From Pseudomonas putida (GTDB lineage Bacteria; Pseudomonadota; Gammaproteobacteria; Pseudomonadales; Pseudomonadaceae), in assembly GCF_028682395.1 (NCBI RefSeq), contig NZ_JANHLC010000004.1:248001-312000 (forward strand): a DNA stretch of 64,000 nt, given 5' to 3'. The notes beneath the pieces are model-generated. The model was not told where the DNA came from and made no database searches. It worked only from the letters and a program-made list of their open reading frames with translations. Below, one piece after another: positions 39,095 to 50,085 of the stretch. How positions within the stretch are numbered: the stretch's first letter is position 1; each line of letters opens with the position of its first letter. Both the position numbers and the translations under genes were made by a program.

Positions 39095-39535
39095 ATGTCT
39101 TCCCTCATCCGCTTCACCCTGATTGCCCTAGCGTTGCTAAGCACCGCAGCCTGTTCCAGCAAACCCGTTCTGAACCCGCACCGCAGCGTGCCTCTGGAGA
39201 TCCACGCGAGCCAGGAACAGATGAAACAGGCAATCCTGACCACGCTGATCAAGCGGAAATGGACCGTGCAACGGGTCGGCCCGACAAAAATCCAGGCCGA
39301 GATCACCGTACGCGAGCAGTTCCACGCCGAGATCGACATTGACTACAGCCCGGTCAGTTACAAGATCAATTACCGCGACAGCCGCGGTCTGAACTACAGC
39401 GATGGAAAGATCCACAAGAACTACATCCGCTGGGTCCGCTTGTTGGACAAAGGCATCCTGCAAGAGCTGCGTAATACCCAAGCCCAGGCGAGCGCAAGAA
39501 ACATCAGCAACACCCCCCCCACTGTCACCCCGTAA
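39095..39535 (+). CDS. small lipoprotein of unknown function
   Basis: This 146-residue lipoprotein has a lipobox TAAC at Cys20. The body (about 25-130) has basic, beta-rich character (KMTVQ-like alternation around KWTVQRVGPTKIQAEITVRE) and an Asn/Thr/Pro tail. It is not recognised as a named family. It lies 25 bases after the second ketosynthase with its own CTGGAG ribosome site, so it is probably the tail of the same transcript. The frame is open from 39020 but that start lies inside the ketosynthase gene. Confidence 0.75.
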   Translation: MSSLIRFTLIALALLSTAACSSKPVLNPHRSVPLEIHASQEQMKQAILTTLIKRKWTVQRVGPTKIQAEITVREQFHAEIDIDYSPVSYKINYRDSRGLNYSDGKIHKNYIRWVRLLDKGILQELRNTQAQASARNISNTPPTVTP

Positions 39536-39567
39536 CCCCTTCTCCTGCACATATCAAGGAACAGACC

Positions 39568-40014
39568 ATGCATGTAAGAAAACTGGCCGCGATCACCACC
39601 CTCTTGCTCTGCACCTTGCCAGGCGTCAGCCAGGCACGTGACACCACGTTGTATCTGCCATTTGAGAAGGTCGTGGCAGACATGACCCGTGCAAACAAAC
39701 TGGATGGCAGCGTGAAGTTCTACCTCAGTGGCAATTTGCCCCGTGGCAAGGTCAGTGTGCTCAGCCCCGGCGCCGTGACCAACAAGAAGACCAACGCCTT
39801 CAACAAAAGCGATGTCGAAGCCTGTGAGTGGGCCCTGCAATCGGCTCTGCTCACCCTGCAGGATGCGGCAAAAAAAGTCGGCGCCAACGCTGTGACCGAT
39901 ATTGTCAGCTTCTACAAGAGCAACGTACGTAAAGACGCCAGCACCTATGAGTGCCATGCCGGCGCGTTTATCGGTGGCGTTGCCCTGAAAGGCGACCTGT
40001 CGAAAGTCCAGTAA
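39568..40014 (+). CDS. small exported protein (often misnamed excinuclease ATPase subunit)
   Basis: This 148-residue protein has a signal peptide cleaved after about Ala23 (GVSQA|RDTT). The conserved parts KLDGSVKFYLSG, then NKKTNAFNKSDVEACEW and TYECHAGAFIGGVALKGD match a family commonly labelled excinuclease ATPase subunit, a misnomer because no ATPase motif is present. Two cysteines in the mature part (in EACEW and YECHAG) could form a disulfide. It lies 32 bases after the lipoprotein gene. Function unknown. Confidence 0.75.
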   Translation: MHVRKLAAITTLLLCTLPGVSQARDTTLYLPFEKVVADMTRANKLDGSVKFYLSGNLPRGKVSVLSPGAVTNKKTNAFNKSDVEACEWALQSALLTLQDAAKKVGANAVTDIVSFYKSNVRKDASTYECHAGAFIGGVALKGDLSKVQ

Positions 40015-40025
40015 CGGCAAAGCGA

Positions 40026-40062
40026 GCCAGGTAGACCCGCGGTCATGGCGGGCTCACCTGGC
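40026..40062. terminator. interrupted hairpin at the end of the pigment operon
   Basis: A 7-bp outer stem (40026-40032 with 40056-40062) and a 5-bp inner stem (40036-40040 with 40048-40052) form an interrupted hairpin between two convergent genes, covering the LysR stop. There is no T-run, so termination is only suggested. Confidence 0.35.
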
Positions 40063-40939
40063 GCGTCAACAGCTCGACAAACGCCCGGGCCATGGGCGAA
40101 GGCTGTGCCTTGCGCTGAACCAGCCACACCGCCGAGACCGCCAGCGGGTCGAGCAAACTGCAGTACACCACCCCTTCAATACGGATCCGCTTGTAGGACG
40201 CCGGCAGTACCGATACCCCCAACCCTGCCGCCACCAGACCAATAATGGTCATGGCCTCTCCGGCTTCCTGGGCGAAATGCGGACTGAACCCTGCATCGCG
40301 CGCCAGTGACAGCAATTGCGCATACAAACCGCTGCCGTAGCTGCGCGGAAAGAAAACAAAAGGCTCTAGAGCCAACTCGGACAGGTGCAGGCCGGTTTCG
40401 ATACGGCTGGCCAATGGGTGCTTGCTGCTCAGCACCGCCACCAGCGGCTCGCGCATCAGCTCCAGATACTCAAGCGAGTCGGGCAGGGGCAGCGGGCGCA
40501 TCAGGCCGATCTCGATGCTCTCGTCGACCAAGGCATCGGCGACCATCTTGCTGCTCATCTCGCGCAAATGCAGATGCACCGCCGGAAAAGCCTGACGAAA
40601 AGCAAAGATCGCCTGGGGAATATTCGAGTTGAACGGCGCCGAGGAGGTAAAGCCGATCTTCATTTCCCCCAACTCGCCCAACTGCGCGCGCCGGGCCACA
40701 TCGGCGGCCTTGTCGACCTGGGCCAGCACCAACCGCGCCTCGTCGAGAAACAACCGCCCAGCTTCGCTCAGCGCGACCCGACGATTGGTACGCTCGAACA
40801 GGCGGGCCCCGACTTCCTGTTCCAGTGCCTGGATTTGCTGGCTCAAAGGCGGCTGGGAAATGCCCAGTAGCTCTGCCGCGCGGCCAAAGTGCAGCTCTTC
40901 GGCCACGGCAATGAAGTAGCGCAGGTGGCGTAATTCCAT
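40043..40939 (-). CDS. LysR-family transcriptional regulator (YnfL-like)
   Basis: This 298-residue LTTR has the N-terminal winged helix-turn-helix (ELRHLRYFIAVAEELHFGRAAELLGISQP) and the substrate-binding domain from about residue 90. It is divergent from an MFS transporter, as ynfL and ynfM are in E. coli, so it most likely controls that gene. Its nearness to the pigment operon appears to be positional, because the same pair occurs in pseudomonads without it. An in-frame ATG 21 bases upstream is less likely. Confidence 0.88.
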   Translation of the reverse strand: MELRHLRYFIAVAEELHFGRAAELLGISQPPLSQQIQALEQEVGARLFERTNRRVALSEAGRLFLDEARLVLAQVDKAADVARRAQLGELGEMKIGFTSSAPFNSNIPQAIFAFRQAFPAVHLHLREMSSKMVADALVDESIEIGLMRPLPLPDSLEYLELMREPLVAVLSSKHPLASRIETGLHLSELALEPFVFFPRSYGSGLYAQLLSLARDAGFSPHFAQEAGEAMTIIGLVAAGLGVSVLPASYKRIRIEGVVYCSLLDPLAVSAVWLVQRKAQPSPMARAFVELLTRQVSPP

Positions 40940-41056
40940 GGGAGCCTCATTAAGTCGCAAAACATATCAAACGGGTCGAACAATATATTGGAAAGAATAC
41001 AAAGCCAGCTATATGCTTTTTTCAATGCCTGACCGACTGCGCCCTCCGAGGTCCCC
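40940..41056. promoter_or_regulatory. LysR/MFS divergent control region
   Basis: This 117-base spacer between the divergent starts contains an AT-rich dyad with arms TATT (40986-40989) and AATA (40996-40999). Its form is like an LTTR half-site pair, but it is one base longer than the T-N11-A consensus. Regulation is inferred from the gene arrangement. Confidence 0.35.
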
Positions 41057-42334
41057 GTGAAAACTGCTGTCGCTCCACTCGCCCATGAAATTCCCCCCAG
41101 CACCCTCGACGCTCCAGCGCCCCCCCTCAACGATCTGTGGATTGAAAAAGGCACGCCGCTCTTTCTACGTACGGTGATGGCGCTGTTTTCCAGCGGCTTC
41201 GCGACCTTCGCCCTGCTCTACTGCGTGCAGCCGATGATGCCACTGATGTCCCGCGAGTTTTCCGTGAATGCGGCCCAGAGCAGCCTGATTCTCTCGGTGG
41301 CCACGGCCATGCTCGCGATTGGCATGCTGGTCACCGGGCCGATTTCCGATCGTCTCGGGCGCAAGCCGGTCATGGTCACGGCACTGTTTGCTGCCGCCTT
41401 GTGCACCCTGGCCAGTGCCGTCATGCCGACCTGGGAAGGCGTGCTGGTCATGCGCGCACTGGTGGGCCTGTCCCTGAGCGGGCTCGCGGCGGTCGCCATG
41501 ACCTATCTGAGCGAAGAAATCCATCCGCAGCATATCGGCCTGGCCATGGGCCTGTTTATCGCGGGTAACGCCCTGGGCGGCATGGCCGGACGCTTGATTA
41601 CCGGCGTACTGATCGACTTTGTCAGCTGGCATATGGCGATCCTGGTGATCGGTGGCCTGGCCCTGATCGCCGCAGTGATGTTCTGGAAGATTCTCCCCGA
41701 GTCGCGCAATTTCCGCCCACAGCCCCTGAACTCGCGCAGCCTGCTCGAAGGGTTCACCCTGCACTTTCGTGATGCCGGGCTGCCCTGGCTGTTTCTCGAA
41801 GGGTTCCTACTGATGGGCGCGTTTGTCACCCTGTTCAACTACATCGGCTATCGCCTGCTGGCCGAGCCTTATCATCTGAGCCAAGCGCTGGTCGGCCTGT
41901 TGTCGGTGGTGTACCTGTCGGGGATCTACAGCTCCGCGCAGATCGGCAACCTGGCCGACAAGCTCGGTCGACGCAAAGTGCTCTGGGCGATGATCGTGAC
42001 CATGCTGGCGGGCATTGCCCTGACCCTGGTGACACCATTGCCGGTCGTGGTGCTTGGCATCCTGTTGTTCACCTTCGGTTTCTTTGGCGCCCACTCGGTG
42101 GCCAGCAGCTGGATCGGCCGCCGTGCCACCAAGGCCAAGGGCCAGGCCTCATCGCTGTATCTGTTCAGCTACTACGCCGGCTCCAGCGTGGCCGGTACGT
42201 TGGGCGGGGTGTTCTGGCATTACGCGGGCTGGAATGGCATCGGCGGCTTTATCGCTGGGTTATTGATCATAGCGCTGCTGGTGGCCTTGAAGCTGGCACG
42301 TCTGCCACTACTGCCGGGCAACCGACCCACCTGA
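41057..42334 (+). CDS. MFS transporter (YnfM-like)
   Basis: This 425-residue major facilitator has 12 membrane segments, the loop motif GPISDRLGRKP and its second-half copy GNLADKLGRRK. E. coli YnfM, whose substrate is unclear (arabinose-related efflux has been suggested), is the closest family I recognise. The start is GTG preceded by CCGAGG. It is likely induced through the divergent LysR. Confidence 0.85.
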   Translation: MKTAVAPLAHEIPPSTLDAPAPPLNDLWIEKGTPLFLRTVMALFSSGFATFALLYCVQPMMPLMSREFSVNAAQSSLILSVATAMLAIGMLVTGPISDRLGRKPVMVTALFAAALCTLASAVMPTWEGVLVMRALVGLSLSGLAAVAMTYLSEEIHPQHIGLAMGLFIAGNALGGMAGRLITGVLIDFVSWHMAILVIGGLALIAAVMFWKILPESRNFRPQPLNSRSLLEGFTLHFRDAGLPWLFLEGFLLMGAFVTLFNYIGYRLLAEPYHLSQALVGLLSVVYLSGIYSSAQIGNLADKLGRRKVLWAMIVTMLAGIALTLVTPLPVVVLGILLFTFGFFGAHSVASSWIGRRATKAKGQASSLYLFSYYAGSSVAGTLGGVFWHYAGWNGIGGFIAGLLIIALLVALKLARLPLLPGNRPT

Positions 42335-42440
42335 GCGGGTTCGTCTCTTCGCCTGCACGGGTGCGGCAGTTGACCCGTTCCGACGCTTGAGACACGCGCC
42401 CAGAATGCCATGGCTGTACCTATCCGACGCCGCATAAAAA

Positions 42441-42479
42441 ACGCCGCTGGCCCTTAACAGGCCAGCGGCGTTTTTTTTT
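42441..42479. terminator. bidirectional terminator MFS/hemE
   Basis: A 12-bp perfect stem (42441-42452 with 42460-42471), a 7-base loop, an A-run before it and a T-run to 42479. It serves the convergent MFS gene and hemE. The rest of the 186-base gap holds no gene. Confidence 0.9.
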
Positions 42480-42520
42480 GAACCCATCACCCCCCGACAC
42501 AGGCCGGGATGGCGCAGGAC

Positions 42521-43588
42521 TTACTGATGGTACTGCGCCGAGAACTCATGCACGGCATTGATAAAGGCGCCGGCATGCTCCGGGTTGACCTCGGGGGTGA
42601 TCCCGTGGCCCAGGTTGAACACATGCCCCGAGCCATTGCCGTAGCTGGCCAGGATGCGCGCGACTTCAGCGCGAATCGCCTGCGGGTTGGCGTAAAGCAC
42701 GGTCGGGTCCATATTGCCTTGCAGCGCCACCTTCTCACCGACACGACGGCGGGCTTCGCCCAGGTCGCAGGTCCAGTCCAGGCCCAGGGCATCGGCCCCG
42801 GCGTCGGCGATGCTTTCCAGCCACAGGCCCCCGCCCTTGGTGAATAGAATGACCGGCACCTTGCGACCTTCATGCTCGCGGATCAGGCCGCTGACGATCT
42901 TGCGCATATAGGCCAGGGAAAACTCCTGATACGCCGCCGCCGACAGGTTGCCACCCCAGCTATCGAAGATCTGTACCGCCTGAGCGCCGGCCAGGATCTG
43001 GCCATTGAGGTAGCTCGTGACCGACTGAGCCAGTTTGTCCAGCAACAGGTGCAAGGCTTGCGGGTTGTCGTAGAGCATGGTTTTGGTCTTGCGATAATCT
43101 TTCGACGAACCGCCTTCGACCATATAAGTGGCCAGGGTCCACGGGCTGCCCGAGAAACCGATCAACGGTACACGACCGTTCAGCTCGCGACGAATGGTGC
43201 TGACAGCATCCATCACATAGCCAAGGTCCTTTTGCGGATCGGGGATCGGCAGGGCCTCGATGTCGGCCAGGGTGCTGACGACCTTCTTGAAGCGCGGGCC
43301 TTCGCCGGTTTCAAAGTACAAGCCTTGGCCCATGGCATCCGGGATGGTCAGGATATCGGAGAAGAGGATCGCGGCATCCAGGCCTGGATAGCGGTCCAGC
43401 GGCTGCAGCGTGACTTCGCAGGCGAACTCCGGGTTCATGCACAGGCTCATGAAATCGCCGGCCTTGGCGCGGCTGGCGCGGTACTCCGGCAGGTAGCGAC
43501 CGGCCTGGCGCATCATCCATACAGGCGTGACGTCCACGGGTTGCTTGAGCAGGGCACGAAGGAAACGGTCGTTCTTCAGGGCAGTCAT
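42521..43588 (-). CDS. hemE: uroporphyrinogen decarboxylase
   Basis: HemE converts uroporphyrinogen III to coproporphyrinogen III in heme synthesis. It has 355 residues and the diagnostic N terminus [15 protein letters not shown] with the catalytic Asp in [14 protein letters not shown]. It is a single gene; the upstream 166 bases hold only the gltD terminator. Confidence 0.97.
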   Translation of the reverse strand: MTALKNDRFLRALLKQPVDVTPVWMMRQAGRYLPEYRASRAKAGDFMSLCMNPEFACEVTLQPLDRYPGLDAAILFSDILTIPDAMGQGLYFETGEGPRFKKVVSTLADIEALPIPDPQKDLGYVMDAVSTIRRELNGRVPLIGFSGSPWTLATYMVEGGSSKDYRKTKTMLYDNPQALHLLLDKLAQSVTSYLNGQILAGAQAVQIFDSWGGNLSAAAYQEFSLAYMRKIVSGLIREHEGRKVPVILFTKGGGLWLESIADAGADALGLDWTCDLGEARRRVGEKVALQGNMDPTVLYANPQAIRAEVARILASYGNGSGHVFNLGHGITPEVNPEHAGAFINAVHEFSAQYHQ

Positions 43589-43635
43589 GTCGGCATCCGG
43601 AAAAAAAGTGGGGCCATTTTCTCAGAGCCTGACGC

Positions 43636-43663
43636 AAAAGGCACGGCATGTGCCGTGCCTTTT
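43636..43663. terminator. hairpin terminator after gltD
   Basis: A perfect 12-bp stem (43636-43647 with 43652-43663) with a 4-base loop and A4/T4 edges. It lies about 90 bases beyond the gltD stop and before hemE. Confidence 0.7.
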
Positions 43664-43754
43664 GGTTTTCGAGGCATTTTGTCGCAGTACAAGGCGGCGA
43701 ACGACAAGCGATGGGCTCAACGCACAGCCTGTCGCTTGCCGCCGATCACGGCGC

Positions 43755-45185
<1,431 letters not shown>

Positions 45186-45193
45186 CTACACGA

Positions 45194-45219
45194 CAGCTTC
45201 AAGCGCAGGCTTGAAGCTG
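45194..45219. repeat. 10-bp inverted repeat in the gltB-gltD gap
   Basis: A perfect 10-bp stem (45194-45203 with 45210-45219) encloses a 6-base loop between gltB and gltD. It resembles the short repetitive palindromes common between Pseudomonas genes and may set the relative amounts of the two subunits by RNA processing. Confidence 0.45.
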
Positions 45220-45287
45220 CAAGAAAATCACGTTTAGTCGGCACACCGCAGGCCGGTGCCGGGGGATTCCCGGAGCCGGCCGCTGCA

Positions 45288-48200
45288 TCACTGGGGGTTG
45301 GCTCGGGTACTGGAGAGCAACGACTTCAAACTCGCAGCCTTTGGCTTGACCAGCCAGAAGCGACGCAGGTAGTCATCGAGGTTCTCCGCGAGGTTACGGC
45401 CCCATTCGCTGTCGGTTTCGGCGACGTACTCGTCCAGCACGCGCTGCAGGTGGCTGCGGTAGGACTCCATTGCTTCGCCGCTGATCCGCTGGATCTCGAC
45501 CAACTCGTGGTTGACCTTGTCGACGAAGGTGTTGTCCTGGTCCAGCACATAGGCAAACCCACCGGTCATACCCGACCCGAAGTTGTAGCCGGTCTTGCCC
45601 AGCACACAGACGAAACCACCGGTCATGTATTCGCAGCAGTGATCGCCCGTGCCTTCAACCACGGTATGCGCGCCGGAGTTGCGAACCGCAAAGCGCTCGC
45701 CCGCCGTCCCGGCCGCAAACAACTTGCCGCCCGTGGCGCCATACAGGCACGTGTTGCCGACAATGGCGCTGTCCTGGGTCTTGTACGCGCTGCCCTTGGG
45801 CGGAACGATCACCAGCTTGCCGCCGGTCATGCCCTTGCCCACGTAGTCGTTGGCATCGCCTTCGAGGTACATGTTCAGGCCCCCGGCGTTCCACACGCCA
45901 AAGCTCTGCCCGGCCGTGCCCTTGAAGCGGAATGTGATCGGTGCCTTGGCCATGCCCTGGTTGCCGTGGAGCTTGGCCACTTCGCCGGAAATCCGCGCGC
46001 CGATGGAACGGTCGCAGTTGCAGATGTCCAGTTCGAACTCGGCACCACTCAGATCGCGGATCGCCGGCAGGGCCATGGCGACCATTTTCTCGGCCAGCAG
46101 GCCCTGGTCGAAGGGCGGGTTGCGCTCGACCTGGCAGAACTGTGGTTTGTCCGCCGGGATATGGTCGCTGCCCAGCAACGGCGTCAGGTCCAGGTGGTGC
46201 TGCTTGGTGGTTTCCCCCTTGAGGATGTCCAGCAGGTCGGTGCGCCCGATCAGCTCTTCCAGGGTGCGTACGCCGAGCTTGGCCAGCCACTCGCGGGTTT
46301 CTTCGGCAACGTAGGTGAAGAAGTTCACCACCATGTCGACCGTACCGATGTAGTGGTCCTTGCGCAGCTTCTCGTTCTGGGTCGCAACGCCGGTGGCGCA
46401 GTTGTTCAGGTGGCAGATGCGCAGGTATTTGCAGCCCAGGGCGATCATCGGCGCGGTGCCGAAGCCAAAGCTCTCGGCGCCGAGAATGGCGGCCTTGATC
46501 ACATCGAGGCCGGTTTTCAGGCCACCGTCGGTCTGTACCCGCACCTTGCCGCGCAAATCGTTGCCGCGCAGGGTCTGGTGGGTTTCAGCCAGGCCCAGCT
46601 CCCAGGGCGCACCGGCGTACTTGATCGAGGTCAGCGGCGAAGCGCCGGTGCCGCCGTCATAGCCGGAAATGGTGATCAGGTCGGCATAGGCCTTGGCCAC
46701 ACCGGCGGCAATCGTACCGACGCCAGCTTCCGCCACCAGTTTCACCGACACCAGCGCGGCCGGGTTGACCTGCTTGAGGTCGAAAATCAGCTGCGACAAG
46801 TCTTCGATGGAGTAGATGTCGTGGTGCGGCGGCGGCGAAATCAGGGTCACACCCGGCACCGCGTAGCGCAGCTTGGCGATCAGACCGTTGACCTTGCCAC
46901 CCGGCAGTTGGCCGCCCTCACCGGGCTTGGCGCCCTGGGCCACCTTGATCTGCAGCACTTCGGCATTGACCAGGTATTCCGGCGTCACACCGAAGCGGCC
47001 GGTCGCCACCTGCTTGATCTTCGAACTCTTGATCGTGCCGTAGCGCGCCGGGTCTTCACCACCTTCGCCGGAGTTGGAACGCGCACCGAGGCGGTTCATG
47101 GCTTCGGCCAGGGCTTCGTGCGCCTCGGGCGACAAGGCGCCGAGGGAGATCCCGGCGGAGTCGAAGCGCTTGAGGATCGACTCCAGCGGCTCGATTTCGC
47201 TGATATCCAGGGCCTGCTCGGCGACTTTCACCTGGAACAGGTCGCGAATCATCGACACCGGGCGGTTATCCACCAGTGCCGTGTATTCCTTGAACTTGGC
47301 ATAGTCGCCCTGCTGCACAGCGGCTTGCAGGGTGTTGACCACGTCCGGGTTGTAGGCGTGGTATTCGCCGCCATAGACAAACTTCAGCAGGCCGCCCTGC
47401 TGGATTGGCTTGCGCGGGCTCCAGGCTTCGACCGCCAGCAGCTTCTGCTCGGCTTCGAGGTCGACAAAACGCGCGCCCTTGATCCGGCTCGGCACACCGC
47501 GAAAGCTCAGGTTGACCACTTCCTCGGACAGGCCGATGGCTTCGAACAACTGGGCGCCACGGTAGGACGCGATGGTCGAGATGCCCATCTTCGAGAGGAT
47601 CTTGAGCAGGCCCTTGGTGATGCCTTTACGGTAGTTCTTGAAGACCTCGTAGAGGTCGCCCAGCACTTCGCCGGTGCGGATCAGGTCACCCAGCACTTCG
47701 TAGGCCAGGAACGGGTAGACCGCCGACGCACCGAAGCCGATCAGCACGGCGAAATGATGCGGGTCACGCGCAGTGGCGGTTTCCACCAGGATGTTGCTGT
47801 CGCAGCGCAGGCCCTGCTCGGTCAAGCGGTGATGCACCGCACCGGTGGCCAGGGATGCGTGTACCGGCAGCTTGCCGGGGGCGATATGGCGGTCGCTCAG
47901 CACGATCTGCGTGCGCCCGGCGCGCACGGCTTCCTCGGCCTGGTCGGCGATATTGCGTACCGCGGCTTCGAGGCCGAGGCTCTCGTCGTAGTTGAGGTCG
48001 ATAATCTGACGCTCGAAACCGGGACGGTCGAGGTTCATCAGCGAACGCCACTTGGCAGGCGAGATTACCGGCGAGCTGAGGATCACCCGCGAAGCATGCT
48101 CGGGCGATTCCTGGAAGATGTTGCGCTCGGCACCGAGGCAGATCTCCAGCGACATGACGATGGCTTCACGCAGCGGGTCGATCGGCGGGTTGGTCACCTG

Positions 48201-49736
48201 GGCGAACTGCTGGCGGAAGTAGTCATACGGCGTGCGCACGCGCTGGGACAGCACGGCCATCGGCGTGTCATCGCCCATGGAGCCGACCGCTTCATACCCC
48301 TGTTCGCCCAGCGGGCGCAGCACCTGGTCGCGCTCTTCGAACGTGACCTGGTACATCTTCATGTACTGCTTGAGCTGGTCGATGTCGTAGAACGCCGAAC
48401 CGTGGTCGTTGTCTTCCATGGTCGCCTGGATGCGCAGGGCATTCTTGCGCAGCCATTGCTTGTACGGATGACGGGACTTGAGGCGGTTGTCGATGGCATC
48501 GGTGTCGAGGATCTGGCCGGTTTCGGTGTCCACGGCAAAGATCTGGCCAGGACCGACACGGCCCTTGGCAATCACATCTTCAGGCTGGTAGTTCCACACG
48601 CCGATTTCCGAGGCGAGGGTGATATAGCCATTTTTGGTCGTGACCCAGCGCGCCGGGCGCAGACCGTTGCGGTCGAGCAGGCAGACCGCGTGACGACCTT
48701 CGGTCATCACCACGCCCGCCGGGCCGTCCCACGGCTCCATGTGCATGGAGTTGTATTCGTAGAAGGAGCGCAGGTCGGCGTCCATGGTCTCGACGTTCTG
48801 CCACGCTGGCGGAATCAGCATGCGCACGCCGCGGAACAGGTCGATACCACCGGTAACCATCAGCTCGAGCATGTTGTCCATGCTCGAAGAGTCGGAACCT
48901 ACGCGGTTGACCAGCGGGCCGAGCTCGTCGAGGTCGGGGATCAGGTCATTGGCGAACTTGGTCCGCCGCGCCTGGGCCCAGTTGCGGTTACCGGTGATGG
49001 TGTTGATTTCGCCGTTATGGGCCAGGAAACGGAACGGTTGCGCCAGCGGCCATTTCGGCAGGGTATTGGTGGAGAAACGCTGGTGGAACACGCAGATGGC
49101 GGTCTTGAGGCTCGGATCGTTGAGGTCCGGGTAAAAGGCCGTCAGGTCCCGCGGCATCATCAAGCCTTTGTAGATGATGGTCTTGTGCGAAAAGCTGCAG
49201 ATGTAGTGATCCGTATCGGCAGCGTTAGCCACCGACGAACGCCGACGGGCGCTGAACAATTTGATCGCGAACGCCTGGTCGCTCAGGCCTTCACCGCCGA
49301 TAAACACCTGCTCGATCTGCGGCAGGCGCTCCAGGGCCAGACGGCCGAGGACGCTGGTGTCGATCGGCACTTTGCGCCAGCCCACCAGTTGCAGGCCGGC
49401 GGCCAGGATTTCGCGGTTCATGTTCTCGCGGGCAGCCTCGGCTTTCACCGGGTCCTGATTGAAGAACACCATGCCCACGGCGTACTGCTTGGGCAGGTCG
49501 CTACCGAATTGTTGTTTGGCCACGGCGCGCAGGAACTGGTCCGGCTTCTGGATCAGAAGCCCGCAACCGTCACCGGTCTTGCCGTCGGCATTGATCCCAC
49601 CGCGATGGGTCATGCAGGTCAGGGCCTCGATGGCCGTTTGCAACAAGTGATGACTGGGCTCGCCTTGCATGTGAGCAATCAGGCCGAAACCACAGTTATC
49701 CTTAAATTCATCGGGTTGGTACAGACCTGCTTTCAT
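45288..49736 (-). CDS. gltB: glutamate synthase (NADPH) large subunit
   Basis: This 1482-residue subunit is a class II glutamine amidotransferase whose nucleophile is Cys15 ([12 protein letters not shown]), exposed after removal of a 14-residue propeptide. Central and FMN-binding domains follow, then the [3Fe-4S] cysteines in [15 protein letters not shown] and a C-terminal glycine-rich beta-helix. The ATG at 49736 is chosen because Cys15 then follows a propeptide of family length; a GTG two codons earlier is possible. The antisense strand of gltBD is open for 1668 codons, a composition effect. Confidence 0.97.
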   Translation of the reverse strand: MKAGLYQPDEFKDNCGFGLIAHMQGEPSHHLLQTAIEALTCMTHRGGINADGKTGDGCGLLIQKPDQFLRAVAKQQFGSDLPKQYAVGMVFFNQDPVKAEAARENMNREILAAGLQLVGWRKVPIDTSVLGRLALERLPQIEQVFIGGEGLSDQAFAIKLFSARRRSSVANAADTDHYICSFSHKTIIYKGLMMPRDLTAFYPDLNDPSLKTAICVFHQRFSTNTLPKWPLAQPFRFLAHNGEINTITGNRNWAQARRTKFANDLIPDLDELGPLVNRVGSDSSSMDNMLELMVTGGIDLFRGVRMLIPPAWQNVETMDADLRSFYEYNSMHMEPWDGPAGVVMTEGRHAVCLLDRNGLRPARWVTTKNGYITLASEIGVWNYQPEDVIAKGRVGPGQIFAVDTETGQILDTDAIDNRLKSRHPYKQWLRKNALRIQATMEDNDHGSAFYDIDQLKQYMKMYQVTFEERDQVLRPLGEQGYEAVGSMGDDTPMAVLSQRVRTPYDYFRQQFAQVTNPPIDPLREAIVMSLEICLGAERNIFQESPEHASRVILSSPVISPAKWRSLMNLDRPGFERQIIDLNYDESLGLEAAVRNIADQAEEAVRAGRTQIVLSDRHIAPGKLPVHASLATGAVHHRLTEQGLRCDSNILVETATARDPHHFAVLIGFGASAVYPFLAYEVLGDLIRTGEVLGDLYEVFKNYRKGITKGLLKILSKMGISTIASYRGAQLFEAIGLSEEVVNLSFRGVPSRIKGARFVDLEAEQKLLAVEAWSPRKPIQQGGLLKFVYGGEYHAYNPDVVNTLQAAVQQGDYAKFKEYTALVDNRPVSMIRDLFQVKVAEQALDISEIEPLESILKRFDSAGISLGALSPEAHEALAEAMNRLGARSNSGEGGEDPARYGTIKSSKIKQVATGRFGVTPEYLVNAEVLQIKVAQGAKPGEGGQLPGGKVNGLIAKLRYAVPGVTLISPPPHHDIYSIEDLSQLIFDLKQVNPAALVSVKLVAEAGVGTIAAGVAKAYADLITISGYDGGTGASPLTSIKYAGAPWELGLAETHQTLRGNDLRGKVRVQTDGGLKTGLDVIKAAILGAESFGFGTAPMIALGCKYLRICHLNNCATGVATQNEKLRKDHYIGTVDMVVNFFTYVAEETREWLAKLGVRTLEELIGRTDLLDILKGETTKQHHLDLTPLLGSDHIPADKPQFCQVERNPPFDQGLLAEKMVAMALPAIRDLSGAEFELDICNCDRSIGARISGEVAKLHGNQGMAKAPITFRFKGTAGQSFGVWNAGGLNMYLEGDANDYVGKGMTGGKLVIVPPKGSAYKTQDSAIVGNTCLYGATGGKLFAAGTAGERFAVRNSGAHTVVEGTGDHCCEYMTGGFVCVLGKTGYNFGSGMTGGFAYVLDQDNTFVDKVNHELVEIQRISGEAMESYRSHLQRVLDEYVAETDSEWGRNLAENLDDYLRRFWLVKPKAASLKSLLSSTRANPQ

Positions 49737-50085
49737 AGACACTTTCTCACCAGGCTGCCTCTTCAGGGAGGCAAATTTCTTTTCAATTCAACCACCTGCC
49801 ATCCACGCCGAACGTACGCCGGCTTTGCGGGAGCAAAAGGGTGGTCATTGTACACACCGACACAGACGCTCACAAATTTGACGACGAAATATCGCAAATC
49901 TATGTCGCATTTATGAAAGGTTTAAATCGATATTCCGTGCTAGTCAAAATATTTTTGATTTCAACCTGCACAGCTCTACTCCGCCGCGAAGCGGACACCA
50001 AAAGGCACGCGGTCTGAATCAGCCGCATGCCCGAGTGTTTTTTTGAGTTTGCCGGGAAGGCGACCTGGGTAAGGTCGCCGAGTCT
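49737..50085 (-). promoter_or_regulatory. gltB upstream region with candidate promoter
   Basis: This 349-base gene-free gap is AT-rich at 49875-49960. On the minus strand TTGACT (49947-49942) is followed about 15-17 bases later by TTTAAA/TAAACC (49926-49919), a possible promoter about 180 bases before gltB. A 6-bp hairpin lies near 49756-49773 in the leader. A separate 8-bp hairpin (50059-50066 with 50072-50079) sits just behind the damX-like gene without a clear T-run. Confidence 0.35.

Noticed and set aside
39568..40014. Excinuclease ATPase subunit function
   Set aside because: The name is used for this family in databases as I recall, but the protein is a 148-residue exported polypeptide without any ATPase motif.
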